Positions 1-8,029 of a stretch of 45,911 nucleotides of DNA are shown in pieces. Each line of letters opens with the position of its first letter. Position 1 is the first letter of the stretch. The notes beneath the pieces are model-generated. The model was not told the origin of the DNA. It was given only the letters and a program-made list of their open reading frames with translations, and made no database searches. The position numbers and the translations under genes are program-made. Origin of the DNA: an uncultured Bacilli bacterium (GTDB lineage Bacteria; Bacillota_I; Bacilli_A; RF39; UBA660); contig CANQXT010000004.1 in the NCBI GenBank assembly GCA_947627915.1, positions 1 to 45,911 on the forward strand, in the 5' to 3' direction.

Positions 1-136
1 TCATACACTTTAATGCATAACGCTCATCATGCGCTTTAACTCCTAAGTCCATACCTAATTAGTTCCTATATTAATTTTCACCAACCATTAACTCTCTATA
101 ATATTTCCTAATTATAATACTTATTCTCCGTTAATT
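1..136 (-). promoter_or_regulatory. T-box riboswitch leader, 5' part, cut by the window edge
   Basis: Read on the minus strand, the sequence has the usual signs of T-box Stem I: GAGAATAAGTA near the 5' end, AGAGAG, then GGTTGGTGAAAA, then AGGAAC, closing with ACTTAGGAGT. Two small hairpins follow (GCGC/GCGT and ATGCA/TGTAT) where Stem II elements are expected. The antiterminator and its T-box sequence would lie beyond the left edge. T-boxes sense uncharged tRNA and control aminoacyl-tRNA synthetase or amino-acid genes, so the next gene leftwards is probably one of these. The specifier codon is not resolved; AUG or UGG just before ACUU are candidates. The call rests on motif order only. Confidence 0.7.
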
Positions 137-142
137 AAACTT

Positions 143-171
143 AGTTTATCACAACTTATTTTTTTTAGCAA
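143..171 (-). promoter_or_regulatory. Promoter for the T-box leader
   Basis: On the minus strand, TTGCTA (-35) is separated by 17 nt from TAAACT (-10). The predicted start near position 136 falls just before the T-box Stem I. It follows the spoVT terminator, so the T-box gene is a separate transcription unit. Confidence 0.6.
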
Positions 172-178
172 TATTTTT

Positions 179-201
179 TGGCAAATTCGGAATGGACTCC
201 G
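179..201. repeat. Partial second copy of the spoVT terminator arm
   Basis: TGGCAAATTCGGAAT followed by ACTCCG appears here and again at 216-237 inside the spoVT terminator. This copy lacks the second long arm and keeps only a short CGGA/TCCG hairpin. It looks like a decayed duplicate of the terminator. Confidence 0.6.
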
Positions 202-209
202 AAAAAGTC

Positions 210-247
210 AAAAAATGGCAAATTCGGAATAAACTCCGGATTTGCCA
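210..247 (-). terminator. Rho-independent terminator after spoVT
   Basis: On the minus strand a 13-bp stem (TGGCAAATCCGGA with TCCGAATTTGCCA, one mismatch) is followed by six T residues. It begins seven bases past the spoVT stop codon. Confidence 0.9.
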
Positions 248-253
248 TAAACA

Positions 254-760
254 TTATATATCTAATTTTTGAATTATTAGTTTTTGAATTAATTTTGCAT
301 ATTTTAATAGTTCTTCATTTTTTACTTTATTATACACAATAACTAATCCACTTGAATCTATGGAAGTTATTATAGGTAACATCACAAAATAACCCATTTT
401 ATCAAACCAATTATCTTCTTTTTCACTTATTAAATTTTCACGATTATCAATTAAATTTGTTAATTTATCACTAAGTTTATAATCCATTAATTTTAAATTA
501 TTTGAATCTGTGGCAATAACTTTTTCACGGTCTGTTATTATGACATCAACTCCACATATTTGACTAAATATCTCACATAAAATAGTACTAATATTTTTTA
601 TATTTTCAACTTGGGAATATTTTTTTATGATAATTGAGTTATCACTAGTATATATTTCTAATGGTTCACCATCTCTTATTCCTAAGTTATATCTTATTTC
701 TTTGGGAACTACAATTCTTCCTAATTCATCAATTCTTCTAGTAATTCCACTTTTAATCAT
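254..760 (-). CDS. spoVT: Stage V sporulation regulator SpoVT
   Basis: A 168-residue protein with an N-terminal AbrB/MazE-type swapped-hairpin DNA-binding domain (residues 1-50, motif RRIDELGRIVVPKEIR) and a C-terminal half of about 110 residues matching the GAF-like domain of SpoVT. Bacillus SpoVT is about 178 residues, so it is full length. The family regulates forespore sigma-G genes during spore maturation. AAGGAG precedes the ATG. It follows mfd in the same direction, as in Bacillus, and ends at a strong terminator. The C-terminal domain separates it from plain AbrB. Together with bofA, ricT and spoIIR it suggests that sporulation is retained. Confidence 0.92.
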   Translation of the reverse strand: MIKSGITRRIDELGRIVVPKEIRYNLGIRDGEPLEIYTSDNSIIIKKYSQVENIKNISTILCEIFSQICGVDVIITDREKVIATDSNNLKLMDYKLSDKLTNLIDNRENLISEKEDNWFDKMGYFVMLPIITSIDSSGLVIVYNKVKNEELLKYAKLIQKLIIQKLDI

Positions 761-766
761 ATACTA

Positions 767-787
767 CACACTCCTTTTTATAGTGTG
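767..787. promoter_or_regulatory. Inverted repeat enclosing the spoVT ribosome-binding site
   Basis: On the minus strand CACACT and AGTGTG form a 6-bp stem whose loop holds AAAAAGG, the first part of the spoVT Shine-Dalgarno sequence. It could be an operator or an RNA hairpin limiting translation. No direct evidence beyond the symmetry. Confidence 0.35.
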
Positions 788-809
788 AGTAATATTTTAA
801 GATTTATTC

Positions 810-3800
810 TTAATTCTTGACACATTCTTTAATTGCAAGTAATAATTTAACTAAATAATAAACATAATGTTTATCTAAGTTATTATAAAGTAAACTAATT
901 ATGATTTGTTTATTACGATATTTAATATTAAAGTGGTTAGATATACTCATTGTTTCTAATAATAACTTATCACCAGCAATGGTACTTGATAATTCTTCAG
1001 GAAGAGTTATATCTATAGTACGATTATTTTTATCAACTTCTTTAATATTTAATTCTTCACACATATTAGTAAACCATTCTTCATACATATATATTTCCAT
1101 GTCTTGATCTATTTTACCAAAACGATCTTCCAACTCTTCTTTAACTAAATTTAATTTTTCTAAAGAATCAATTTCATTAATTTTTTGGTGAATTTCAATT
1201 TTAATATCTTCATCTTCAACATAATTATCTTTAATATGTGTAGAAACTTCAATTAAGTTTTTATTAGATAAATCTTCTTCTTTAACTTCTTCCCCTTTAG
1301 CTCTAGCCATTTCATCTTCAATTAATTTCATATAATAAGAAAGTCCTACAGCATCAACAAAACCAGCTTGATTACTGCCAAAAATATCTCCAGCCCCACG
1401 AATAGATAAATCACGCATTGCAATCTTATAACCACTACCTAATGCTGTGAATTCTTTAATTGCTTGTAATCTTTTAATTGCTACATCATTAAGCATTTTC
1501 TTTTTATCATAAAGAAGATATGCATAAGCTACTTTATCACTTCTTCCAACTCTTCCTCTTATTTGATAAAGTTGAGATAAGCCAAAATTATCGGCATCAT
1601 AAACAATCAAAGTATTGGCATTAGCAATATCAATGCCATTTTCAATGATTGTAGTACAAATTAAAATATCATATTCATAGTTAACAAAAGCATCCATAAT
1701 ATTTTCAAGTTCTTCTTTAGCCATTTTACCGTGAGCATAACATATTCTTGCTTCTTTAACTAAAGACTTAATTTTATCAACTAAACTATCTAATTTATCA
1801 ACACGATTATAAAGTATAAAAACTTGACCTTTACGACCTAATTCTTTATAAATAGCATCTTTAACCAGTAAATCATCTTCTTCAATAACATAAGTTTGAA
1901 CTGGATATCTATTAACTGGTGGAGTATCAATTATAGATAAATCTCTTAAACCTGATAGGGCCATTTTTAATGTTCTTGGAATAGGTGTTGCTGATAAAGT
2001 TAAAACATTAACATCGTTTTTAAATTCTTTGATTTTTTCTTTATGTTTTACACCAAATCTTTGTTCTTCATCTACAACAAGTAAACCAAGTTTACTAGGT
2101 TTTATATCATCACTTAAAATACGATGCGTACCAACTAAAATATCAATAGAGCCTTTACTTAATTTATCTAATATCTCTTTAGTTTCTTTAGGAGAAGTAA
2201 ATCTATTTAATAATTTTATTTCTACTGGTACATCTTTAAATCTTTCTTTTATAACATTATATTGTTGTTTAGATAAAATAGTTGTGGGACATAAATACAT
2301 AACTTGCATATTATTAATAACTGTTTTAAAGATAGCACGCATTGCAACTTCTGTCTTACCAAAACCAACATCACCACATAATAAACGATCCATTGGTCTT
2401 ACATTATTTAAATCTTTACTTATTTCATATATTGCTTTAGATTGATCTTTAGTTTCGGTATAAGCAAAAGAACTAGCAAATAAAGCTTCTTCTTCATAAT
2501 CTTTATAAGGTATACCTTTAATTTCTGCTCTTTTGGCATATAGTGAAAGTAATTCTTTAGAAATATCTTCAGCTTTACTTTTAATATAATTTTTAGTTTT
2601 ATTCCAACTAGGAGAATTAAGTTTATTAATTTTGGGAGCAACACCATCTTTACTACTATATTTATAAATATTATTTATTTTTTCAACGGGAATATATATT
2701 TTATCATTACCTTCATATAATAATTGAATATAATCTTTAGTGATACTATCTTTGGTTAAAGTAACTAAACCATTATAAATACCAATACCATGCATTGGAT
2801 GAACAATATAATCCCCTTTTTCTAAGTCATTATAATTTTTAATTTTGGTACCGATATGTAAATTACTTTTATATTTATTTTGAATTGTACTATGAATACC
2901 AATATCATGTTCGGAAATACATACTATATTACCTATTATAAATCCTTTACTAATTTCTTGGTGAATAATTTTAGCTCCCGGTATTAATTCTTTAATAGTT
3001 TTAATTTCACTACTTTTAGATAAATAAAAGTAGATATCTTTTTTTTCTTTTAACCATTTATTATAATTATCTTTTAATAATTCAAAGTTTTCATTAAATG
3101 ATGGTACTTCACAAGCAGTAATATCACTTTTATTAGAAATAGTATCTATGTATAATTCATAACTAGGAGTTATTTCTTTTAAATCATACATATATTTTTC
3201 ATTTATATTTTTATCAATATTATATTCATATATTTCTTCACATAATTTTTTATAAGCAACATCAATTTGATTTTTATTTAAATAAATAACTATACCATCA
3301 TTTGTATAATCATAAAGACTACTATTAGAGGTAGTTTTGATTTCATTAAATGGTAATATCTCTATTTTATCGATTTCAGTTGTTGTTCTTTGGGTATTTT
3401 CATCAAAATATCTAATACTTTCAATAGTATTACCAAATAATTCGATTCTAATTGGATGAACTTCATTAATGATATAAATATCAATTATAAATCCTCTTAC
3501 CGAATATTCTCCTGAGGTTGTTACCATTGATTCACGGTTATAACCATAATTTGTTAACTTTTCAATTAATTCATCACGTTTAATATCTATTCCTTTTTCT
3601 AAAGTAATACTATTTACTTCATTTTTATTTGGTAAATATTTTAGATAACCCATTAGATTAGTAACAATTATTTCCTTGCGATGTTTTAAATTCTCTAAAA
3701 CATTTAATCTTCCTAAAGTAAATTCTGGAGATACGGCCACTACTTTAGAAGTAATAAAATCATCCATTAAAAAGATATCTGAATTTTCGTTATGTAATTT

Positions 3801-3965
3801 AATAATATTATATAATTTATTACTTTCATATAAATTACTAGTTACTAATATAATATTTTTATTTTCTTTTTTAAATAATTCAGTAACGTAAAAAGCGATT
3901 AACTCATCTGTTAATCCATATGTAATACTTTTATTATGAAAATTAAAATAACTACTTAAATCCAT
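810..3965 (-). CDS. mfd: Transcription-repair coupling factor Mfd
   Basis: A 1051-residue ATPase that removes RNA polymerase stalled at DNA lesions and recruits UvrA. In order: a UvrB-like N-terminal region (about 1-330), the RNA-polymerase-interaction domain (about 380-450, with GDYIVHPMHGIGIY), and an SF2 translocase with Walker A GDVGFGKT, Walker B VVDEEQRFG and SATPIPRTL. A TRCF C-terminal domain ends the protein. It is somewhat shorter than Bacillus Mfd (about 1177), mainly in the N-terminal repair module. The order pth-mfd-spoVT is conserved in Bacilli. The start has only a weak GAAAG ribosome-binding site. Confidence 0.97.
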   Translation of the reverse strand: MDLSSYFNFHNKSITYGLTDELIAFYVTELFKKENKNIILVTSNLYESNKLYNIIKLHNENSDIFLMDDFITSKVVAVSPEFTLGRLNVLENLKHRKEIIVTNLMGYLKYLPNKNEVNSITLEKGIDIKRDELIEKLTNYGYNRESMVTTSGEYSVRGFIIDIYIINEVHPIRIELFGNTIESIRYFDENTQRTTTEIDKIEILPFNEIKTTSNSSLYDYTNDGIVIYLNKNQIDVAYKKLCEEIYEYNIDKNINEKYMYDLKEITPSYELYIDTISNKSDITACEVPSFNENFELLKDNYNKWLKEKKDIYFYLSKSSEIKTIKELIPGAKIIHQEISKGFIIGNIVCISEHDIGIHSTIQNKYKSNLHIGTKIKNYNDLEKGDYIVHPMHGIGIYNGLVTLTKDSITKDYIQLLYEGNDKIYIPVEKINNIYKYSSKDGVAPKINKLNSPSWNKTKNYIKSKAEDISKELLSLYAKRAEIKGIPYKDYEEEALFASSFAYTETKDQSKAIYEISKDLNNVRPMDRLLCGDVGFGKTEVAMRAIFKTVINNMQVMYLCPTTILSKQQYNVIKERFKDVPVEIKLLNRFTSPKETKEILDKLSKGSIDILVGTHRILSDDIKPSKLGLLVVDEEQRFGVKHKEKIKEFKNDVNVLTLSATPIPRTLKMALSGLRDLSIIDTPPVNRYPVQTYVIEEDDLLVKDAIYKELGRKGQVFILYNRVDKLDSLVDKIKSLVKEARICYAHGKMAKEELENIMDAFVNYEYDILICTTIIENGIDIANANTLIVYDADNFGLSQLYQIRGRVGRSDKVAYAYLLYDKKKMLNDVAIKRLQAIKEFTALGSGYKIAMRDLSIRGAGDIFGSNQAGFVDAVGLSYYMKLIEDEMARAKGEEVKEEDLSNKNLIEVSTHIKDNYVEDEDIKIEIHQKINEIDSLEKLNLVKEELEDRFGKIDQDMEIYMYEEWFTNMCEELNIKEVDKNNRTIDITLPEELSSTIAGDKLLLETMSISNHFNIKYRNKQIIISLLYNNLDKHYVYYLVKLLLAIKECVKN

Positions 3966-3984
3966 AATTCTTTCGAGTTTAATT

Positions 3985-4548
3985 TTATTCCTTTCTAGTT
4001 ATATTATTATAATTTTGCTTTGTATATTCAATACCTTTTTTTATAAACATATCAATTATATTATTAAATTCATCTTTATTAGAATTTATTATATCCAATT
4101 CTTCTTTAGGTATTTTAGCTAAAACATATCTATCTACGGGAATTCTTAGATCCTTGCCTATACCTATTTTTAGTCTGGCAAAACCATCACTATTCAATTC
4201 GTGAATAATAGATTTTATACCATTATGTCCACCATCAGAACTATTATTTTTTAATTTATAATTACCAATTTCTAAATCTAAATCATCTTGGATAACTAAA
4301 GTATCTTCCGGGGCAATTTTATAAAAGCTAACGACCTTTTTAACAGCCAATCCTGATAAATTCATAAATGTTTGGGGTTTTATAAATATTACTTGTTCAC
4401 CATCATTATCTGATGTATAAAATTGACTTTCCATTTTATTTTTCCAATCAACTTTACCCAAGTAATTATCTAACATCATAAAACCTATATTATGTCTCGT
4501 ATTCTTATATTCTCGACCTGGATTACCAAGTCCTACTATTAATTTCAT
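3985..4548 (-). CDS. pth: Peptidyl-tRNA hydrolase
   Basis: 187 residues. Frees tRNA from peptidyl-tRNAs released prematurely by ribosomes. The family signature GNPGREYKNTRHNIGF contains the catalytic His, with conserved Asn residues in the N-terminal half and PQTFMNLSG at the substrate cleft. Length is normal for bacterial Pth. The ATG overlaps the stop codon of the upstream methyltransferase by one base (TAATG), so the two are translationally coupled. It lies directly before mfd. Confidence 0.97.
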   Translation of the reverse strand: MKLIVGLGNPGREYKNTRHNIGFMMLDNYLGKVDWKNKMESQFYTSDNDGEQVIFIKPQTFMNLSGLAVKKVVSFYKIAPEDTLVIQDDLDLEIGNYKLKNNSSDGGHNGIKSIIHELNSDGFARLKIGIGKDLRIPVDRYVLAKIPKEELDIINSNKDEFNNIIDMFIKKGIEYTKQNYNNITRKE

Positions 4549-5264
4549 TAGTCCTCCTTAAACATATTTTGATATGTTTTTAAATTTTCGATATTTATAA
4601 TATCACTTATTTTAATTCCCATACTTGAATTTTTAATACATCTAACTAAGACAATAGATGGTTTTAAATCTCTTTTTGTTTTTATTAAACATATATTTTT
4701 AACATTTAAATTATATTTATTAGCATAAATTATTATCTCATCTAATCTAGTTAATCTATGCACTAAATAAAATTCTCCTTTAGTATTTAGATAATTAGAT
4801 GCAATCATAAAAATTTCTTCCAAAGTAATTTTTACTTCATGTCTTGATATTGCTAATTTTTCATTATTATTTATATAACTATTATTATCTACCTTAAAAT
4901 ATGGTGGATTACAAGTAATTATATCATACTTTTTGTTCTTTAGATAATTATTAATTTCTTTTATATCTGCATTATATACATTTATCTGTTTATCTTTAGC
5001 ATTATATAAAATACTTTCTTGAGCTAATTTATATACATCCTCTTGAATTTCTATAGCATCAATTGAAGCGTTAGTCTTCGTTGATAATATTAAGGGAATA
5101 ACAGAATTTCCTGTACATAAATCTAAAATATTCTTCGTCTTATTTGAAATTTTAACATACTCTGCAAGTAAAATTGAATCAATAGAAAATTTAAAACCAT
5201 CTTCATATTGATAAATCTTTAAATTATAATAATCATATAAATCATTTAAAACTTTATTTTTCAT
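4548..5264 (-). CDS. tRNA1(Val) adenine-37 N6-methyltransferase-like protein (YabB/TrmN6 family)
   Basis: A 238-residue Rossmann-fold methyltransferase. The SAM-binding region is LDLCTGNSVIPLIL (about residues 47-60), and the N6-adenine catalytic motif NPPY appears as CNPPYFKV (about 120). In Bacillus the same gene (yabB) sits near this cluster. The likely substrate is adenine 37 of a tRNA, by homology only. It overlaps ricT upstream by 11 bases and touches pth downstream. Another small N6-methyltransferase function is possible, but the NPPY motif and position favour this call. Confidence 0.85.
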   Translation of the reverse strand: MKNKVLNDLYDYYNLKIYQYEDGFKFSIDSILLAEYVKISNKTKNILDLCTGNSVIPLILSTKTNASIDAIEIQEDVYKLAQESILYNAKDKQINVYNADIKEINNYLKNKKYDIITCNPPYFKVDNNSYINNNEKLAISRHEVKITLEEIFMIASNYLNTKGEFYLVHRLTRLDEIIIYANKYNLNVKNICLIKTKRDLKPSIVLVRCIKNSSMGIKISDIINIENLKTYQNMFKED

Positions 5265-6030
5265 TATTATCTATTTCAACTTCTTCTCTATTACTACCAA
5301 TGATGACCTTACATTTTCTATTTAAAACATCTACACTAGATACTGTACCTTCACCATTAATAGTTTTTATTTTATCTCCAACTGAAGGTAATCCTTTACT
5401 ACATTCTAAATACATTTCATCTTCATATTGTAAACAACATAGTAATCTACCACATACACCATTGATTTTATTAGGATTTAAAGCTAAATTTTGATTTTTT
5501 GCCATATTCATAGATATAGTATCAATATGATTTAAAAAACGAGAACAACATATTGTTTGACCACACACGCCATAGCCACCAATTTTTTTAGCTTTATCTC
5601 TCACCCCAATTTGGCGAAGTTCAATTCTGGTATGGTAAATTGCCGCCAATTTTTTAGCAAGTTCACGGAAATCAATTCTTTCATCTGCTACAAAGCCAAA
5701 TAATAATTGGGTTTTATCAAAATTAAATTCAGCACTTATAACACTCATATTTAAATCTAATTTTTTAACTAATTCTTTACATTTTTCTAGAGCAATTTTA
5801 TTTTCTTTTAATAATTTTAAATAGAAATCTTTATCTTCTTCAGTTGCCACTCTAATAATCTTTTTATAATTATCCGAATTTTTATCTAGATTTAATATAC
5901 TTTCTATTTTGCCATATTGTTGACCATTATCAGTTTCAACAATAACATTACTATTTATTTCCATATCATCTTCGCCTAGAAAATGATATTTCTTACCTTG
6001 TTCTTTAAATACCACATTATATACTTTCAT
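5254..6030 (-). CDS. ricT: RicT (YaaT), PSP1-domain subunit of the Ric complex
   Basis: A 258-residue PSP1-family protein. Its cysteine clusters GVCGQTICCSRFL and GVCGRLLCC match the iron-sulfur ligands of RicT in the RicA-RicF-RicT complex, which in Bacillus helps RNase Y-dependent mRNA processing and affects sporulation, competence and biofilm formation. The holB-ricT-yabB order is conserved in Bacilli. It overlaps holB by 14 bases and the methyltransferase by 11. ricA and ricF are not in the window. A ComK-like regulator is encoded 11 kb away. Confidence 0.93.
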   Translation of the reverse strand: MKVYNVVFKEQGKKYHFLGEDDMEINSNVIVETDNGQQYGKIESILNLDKNSDNYKKIIRVATEEDKDFYLKLLKENKIALEKCKELVKKLDLNMSVISAEFNFDKTQLLFGFVADERIDFRELAKKLAAIYHTRIELRQIGVRDKAKKIGGYGVCGQTICCSRFLNHIDTISMNMAKNQNLALNPNKINGVCGRLLCCLQYEDEMYLECSKGLPSVGDKIKTINGEGTVSSVDVLNRKCKVIIGSNREEVEIDNNEK

Positions 6031-6877
6031 TATTTATTGACTCCATTTCCAAAACAAATCGATCTAGTAATAATTGAATATTAACATTAAATTTTATTTC
6101 ATTTAATATTTCTATAATTAAATTTACTTTTCTTTCAACATTATTGTAACTTAATTTGTTTAAAAAGTCTAATTGATTTAAAAGTTGATCATTTTTTTTC
6201 TTTTCTAAAATTGTTTTATAAACTTCCAGTATTATTTGCACAATAACTACTATATCTTTTTTTTCATAATTATCTACTATTTCTTTATTCATTAATATTG
6301 CATCGTTATCTTCTTCAATTTGTCTTAAATAATTAACTATAATTTCTAAATAACTTTGATATTCACTATCAGTAATTCCTAGATTTTCAGAAATAGTATT
6401 ATCAAATACTACTTCAATTATTTGACACCTACTTTGAATTGTCGAAATAATATTATTCTTATCTTTAGTTAGAAAGAAACCAATTACATTATCAGATGGT
6501 TCTTCTAAAAATTTTAATATAGTATTAGAAGCTTCTTTATTCATTTTTTCAGCTTCTTTTATAACATAAATAACTTCTTTTGTATATTGAGATTCTTTAG
6601 AGAAAAGATATTTCAATTCCATAATTTGTTCTTTTTTAATAAATTGTCCATCTGGTACAATAACTTTTAAACTAGGAAGATTATTAATATCTATTAGATG
6701 ACATAATGAACATTTATCACAATTATCTTGATATTCATCAATACAAAAAATGCCCTTTATTACTTTTAAAAGGACTTGATAGCATTTTTCAATATTATTT
6801 GTAGAAATTAAATAAGCATGTGATAAATGATTATTTTTATAATATTTTACTAAATTTTCTAATTCTGGTATTTTTAT
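6017..6877 (-). CDS. holB: DNA polymerase III delta' subunit, probably starting at ATA
   Basis: The ORF track starts at 6622, but the frame stays open leftward of the bofA stop and the missing N-terminus is clearly delta'-like: HLSHAYLIS, then a four-cysteine zinc module (Cys45, 53, 56, 59; CDKCSLC). No ATG, GTG or TTG exists in frame upstream. AGGAGG (6883-6888) lies 5 nt before ATA at 6877 and 2 nt before ATT at 6880, so initiation is probably at ATA, giving 286 residues. As usual for delta', the Walker A loop is degenerate. It is the clamp-loader partner of DnaX. The gene sits between bofA and ricT. Confidence 0.9.
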   Translation of the reverse strand: MKIPELENLVKYYKNNHLSHAYLISTNNIEKCYQVLLKVIKGIFCIDEYQDNCDKCSLCHLIDINNLPSLKVIVPDGQFIKKEQIMELKYLFSKESQYTKEVIYVIKEAEKMNKEASNTILKFLEEPSDNVIGFFLTKDKNNIISTIQSRCQIIEVVFDNTISENLGITDSEYQSYLEIIVNYLRQIEEDNDAILMNKEIVDNYEKKDIVVIVQIILEVYKTILEKKKNDQLLNQLDFLNKLSYNNVERKVNLIIEILNEIKFNVNIQLLLDRFVLEMESINNESI

Positions 6878-6886
6878 AATATCCTC

Positions 6887-7075
6887 CTATTTAATCATAT
6901 AGAGGATCGAATATAAAGATAATAAACCAGGAACTCCTAAAAAAGAAGTAATTCCTACTGTATATATATTTATTGGTAAATATATTCCTACTTTATTAAG
7001 AATAACATTTATACCATAAATAGTTCCGAAGGCAAAGACAATTTTTTTTAAGATAATTCCTAGTTTAATTTTCAT
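6887..7075 (-). CDS. bofA: BofA family membrane protein
   Basis: 62 residues, two hydrophobic segments. The C-terminal pattern GIYLPIN followed by FLGVPGLLSLYSIL matches BofA, which in Bacillus holds the SpoIVFB protease inactive until pro-sigma-K is processed. The track start (7087) is moved to ATG 7075 because GGTGAT lies 4 nt before it. Its position between recR and holB is close to the Bacillus order, where bofA follows recR. Small BofA-like proteins also occur in non-sporulating relatives, so function in sporulation is inferred. Confidence 0.8.
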   Translation of the reverse strand: MKIKLGIILKKIVFAFGTIYGINVILNKVGIYLPINIYTVGITSFLGVPGLLSLYSILYMIK

Positions 7076-7113
7076 CAATATCACCATTAAAATATATTAC
7101 ATTAATCTATATT

Positions 7114-7716
7114 TTATTCAGATATTGTTTTTCGATCTTCTAATGCTTTATCAAGTGTTATAATATCTAGATAATCAATTTCAGCTCCCATTGGAATACC
7201 ATATGATAATCTAGATATTTTAACATTCTTCTTTTCAAATATTTTTTTTATATATAATGTAGTCGTTTCTCCCTCAATTGAAGACTTTAAAGCTAATATT
7301 AATTCGGGATTTTCTAAATTTTCCACTCTTTTTATTAGTGAAGATAAATTAATATCTTCTGGTCCAATACTATCCATTGGAGAAATTAAACCATTTAAAA
7401 TATGATATACACCATTATATTTACCTGCTTTTTCAAAAGAAAATACACTCTTATAATCTTCAATTACACAAATGAGATTTTTATTTCTATTGGAATCAGC
7501 ACATACATTACATATTTCATTTTCTGTTAAATTTCCACATATAGAACATTTTTTTAATTTTTCTTTACTATCCAATAAAGTTTTGGCAAAATCTTTAACT
7601 TCTTCATCTTTTAGATTTAATGTAGCAAGCGCCATTCTTTCAGCCGATTTTTCACCAACTGTGGGATATTTTTTGAAATAATCAATTAATTTTTGTAATA
7701 AATCAGGATATATCAT
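7114..7716 (-). CDS. recR: Recombination mediator RecR
   Basis: 200 residues, standard length. N-terminal helix-hairpin-helix (KYPTVGEKSAERMA), a C4 zinc finger (CSICGNLTENEICNVC), then a Toprim domain beginning LICVIEDYKSVFSFEK and ending in the conserved YGIPMGAEIDYLD region. Works with RecO and RecF in loading RecA at gaps. It lies directly after ybaB, start and stop almost touching, as in Bacillus and E. coli. Confidence 0.97.
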   Translation of the reverse strand: MIYPDLLQKLIDYFKKYPTVGEKSAERMALATLNLKDEEVKDFAKTLLDSKEKLKKCSICGNLTENEICNVCADSNRNKNLICVIEDYKSVFSFEKAGKYNGVYHILNGLISPMDSIGPEDINLSSLIKRVENLENPELILALKSSIEGETTTLYIKKIFEKKNVKISRLSYGIPMGAEIDYLDIITLDKALEDRKTISE

Positions 7717-7717
7717 A

Positions 7718-8026
7718 CTACATTAACCCATCTAAAGCTCCAGCGTATTGACCTAACTTATCTGTCATTGCTTTATTTATTTGAATAAAGGCATCTTTTG
7801 TTGCAATTTGAATCATATCTGCTAAAACTTCTTTATCTTCTTCAGAAATACTTCCTTCTTTTATTATTTTTACATTTTTTATTACTCTTCCACCTGTAAA
7901 AGTCATTTCTACCCATTCAGATTTACCAGTAAATTCCATTTTTTCTAGTTCATCTTTTTTAGCAGTAATTTCTCTTTGCATTCTTTGAGCTTGTGCCATA
8001 ATATTTTGCATATTCATATACTTCAC
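7718..8026 (-). CDS. YbaB/EbfC nucleoid-associated protein
   Basis: 102 residues. A Met/Gln-rich N-terminus (MQNIMAQAQRMQREI) forms the long helix of the tweezer-shaped DNA-binding dimer. The core GKSEWVEMTFTGGRVIKNVKI and the C-terminal helix follow. AGGAGGTGA precedes the ATG. The dnaX-ybaB-recR order is one of the best conserved bacterial gene strings. Confidence 0.95.
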   Translation of the reverse strand: MKYMNMQNIMAQAQRMQREITAKKDELEKMEFTGKSEWVEMTFTGGRVIKNVKIIKEGSISEEDKEVLADMIQIATKDAFIQINKAMTDKLGQYAGALDGLM

Positions 8027-8029
8027 CTC

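Noticed and set aside
1-52. Possible partial gene on the minus strand starting MDLGVKAHDERYALK
   Set aside because: The same bases form the end of T-box Stem I and the following hairpins, there is no placed ribosome-binding site, and the residues match nothing I know.
2029-2445. Plus-strand ORF of 138 codons inside mfd, and other long shadow ORFs (9165-9506, 11625-11912, 14167-14544)
   Set aside because: They lie antisense to strongly conserved genes, lack ribosome-binding sites and have low-complexity translations typical of reversed AT-rich code.
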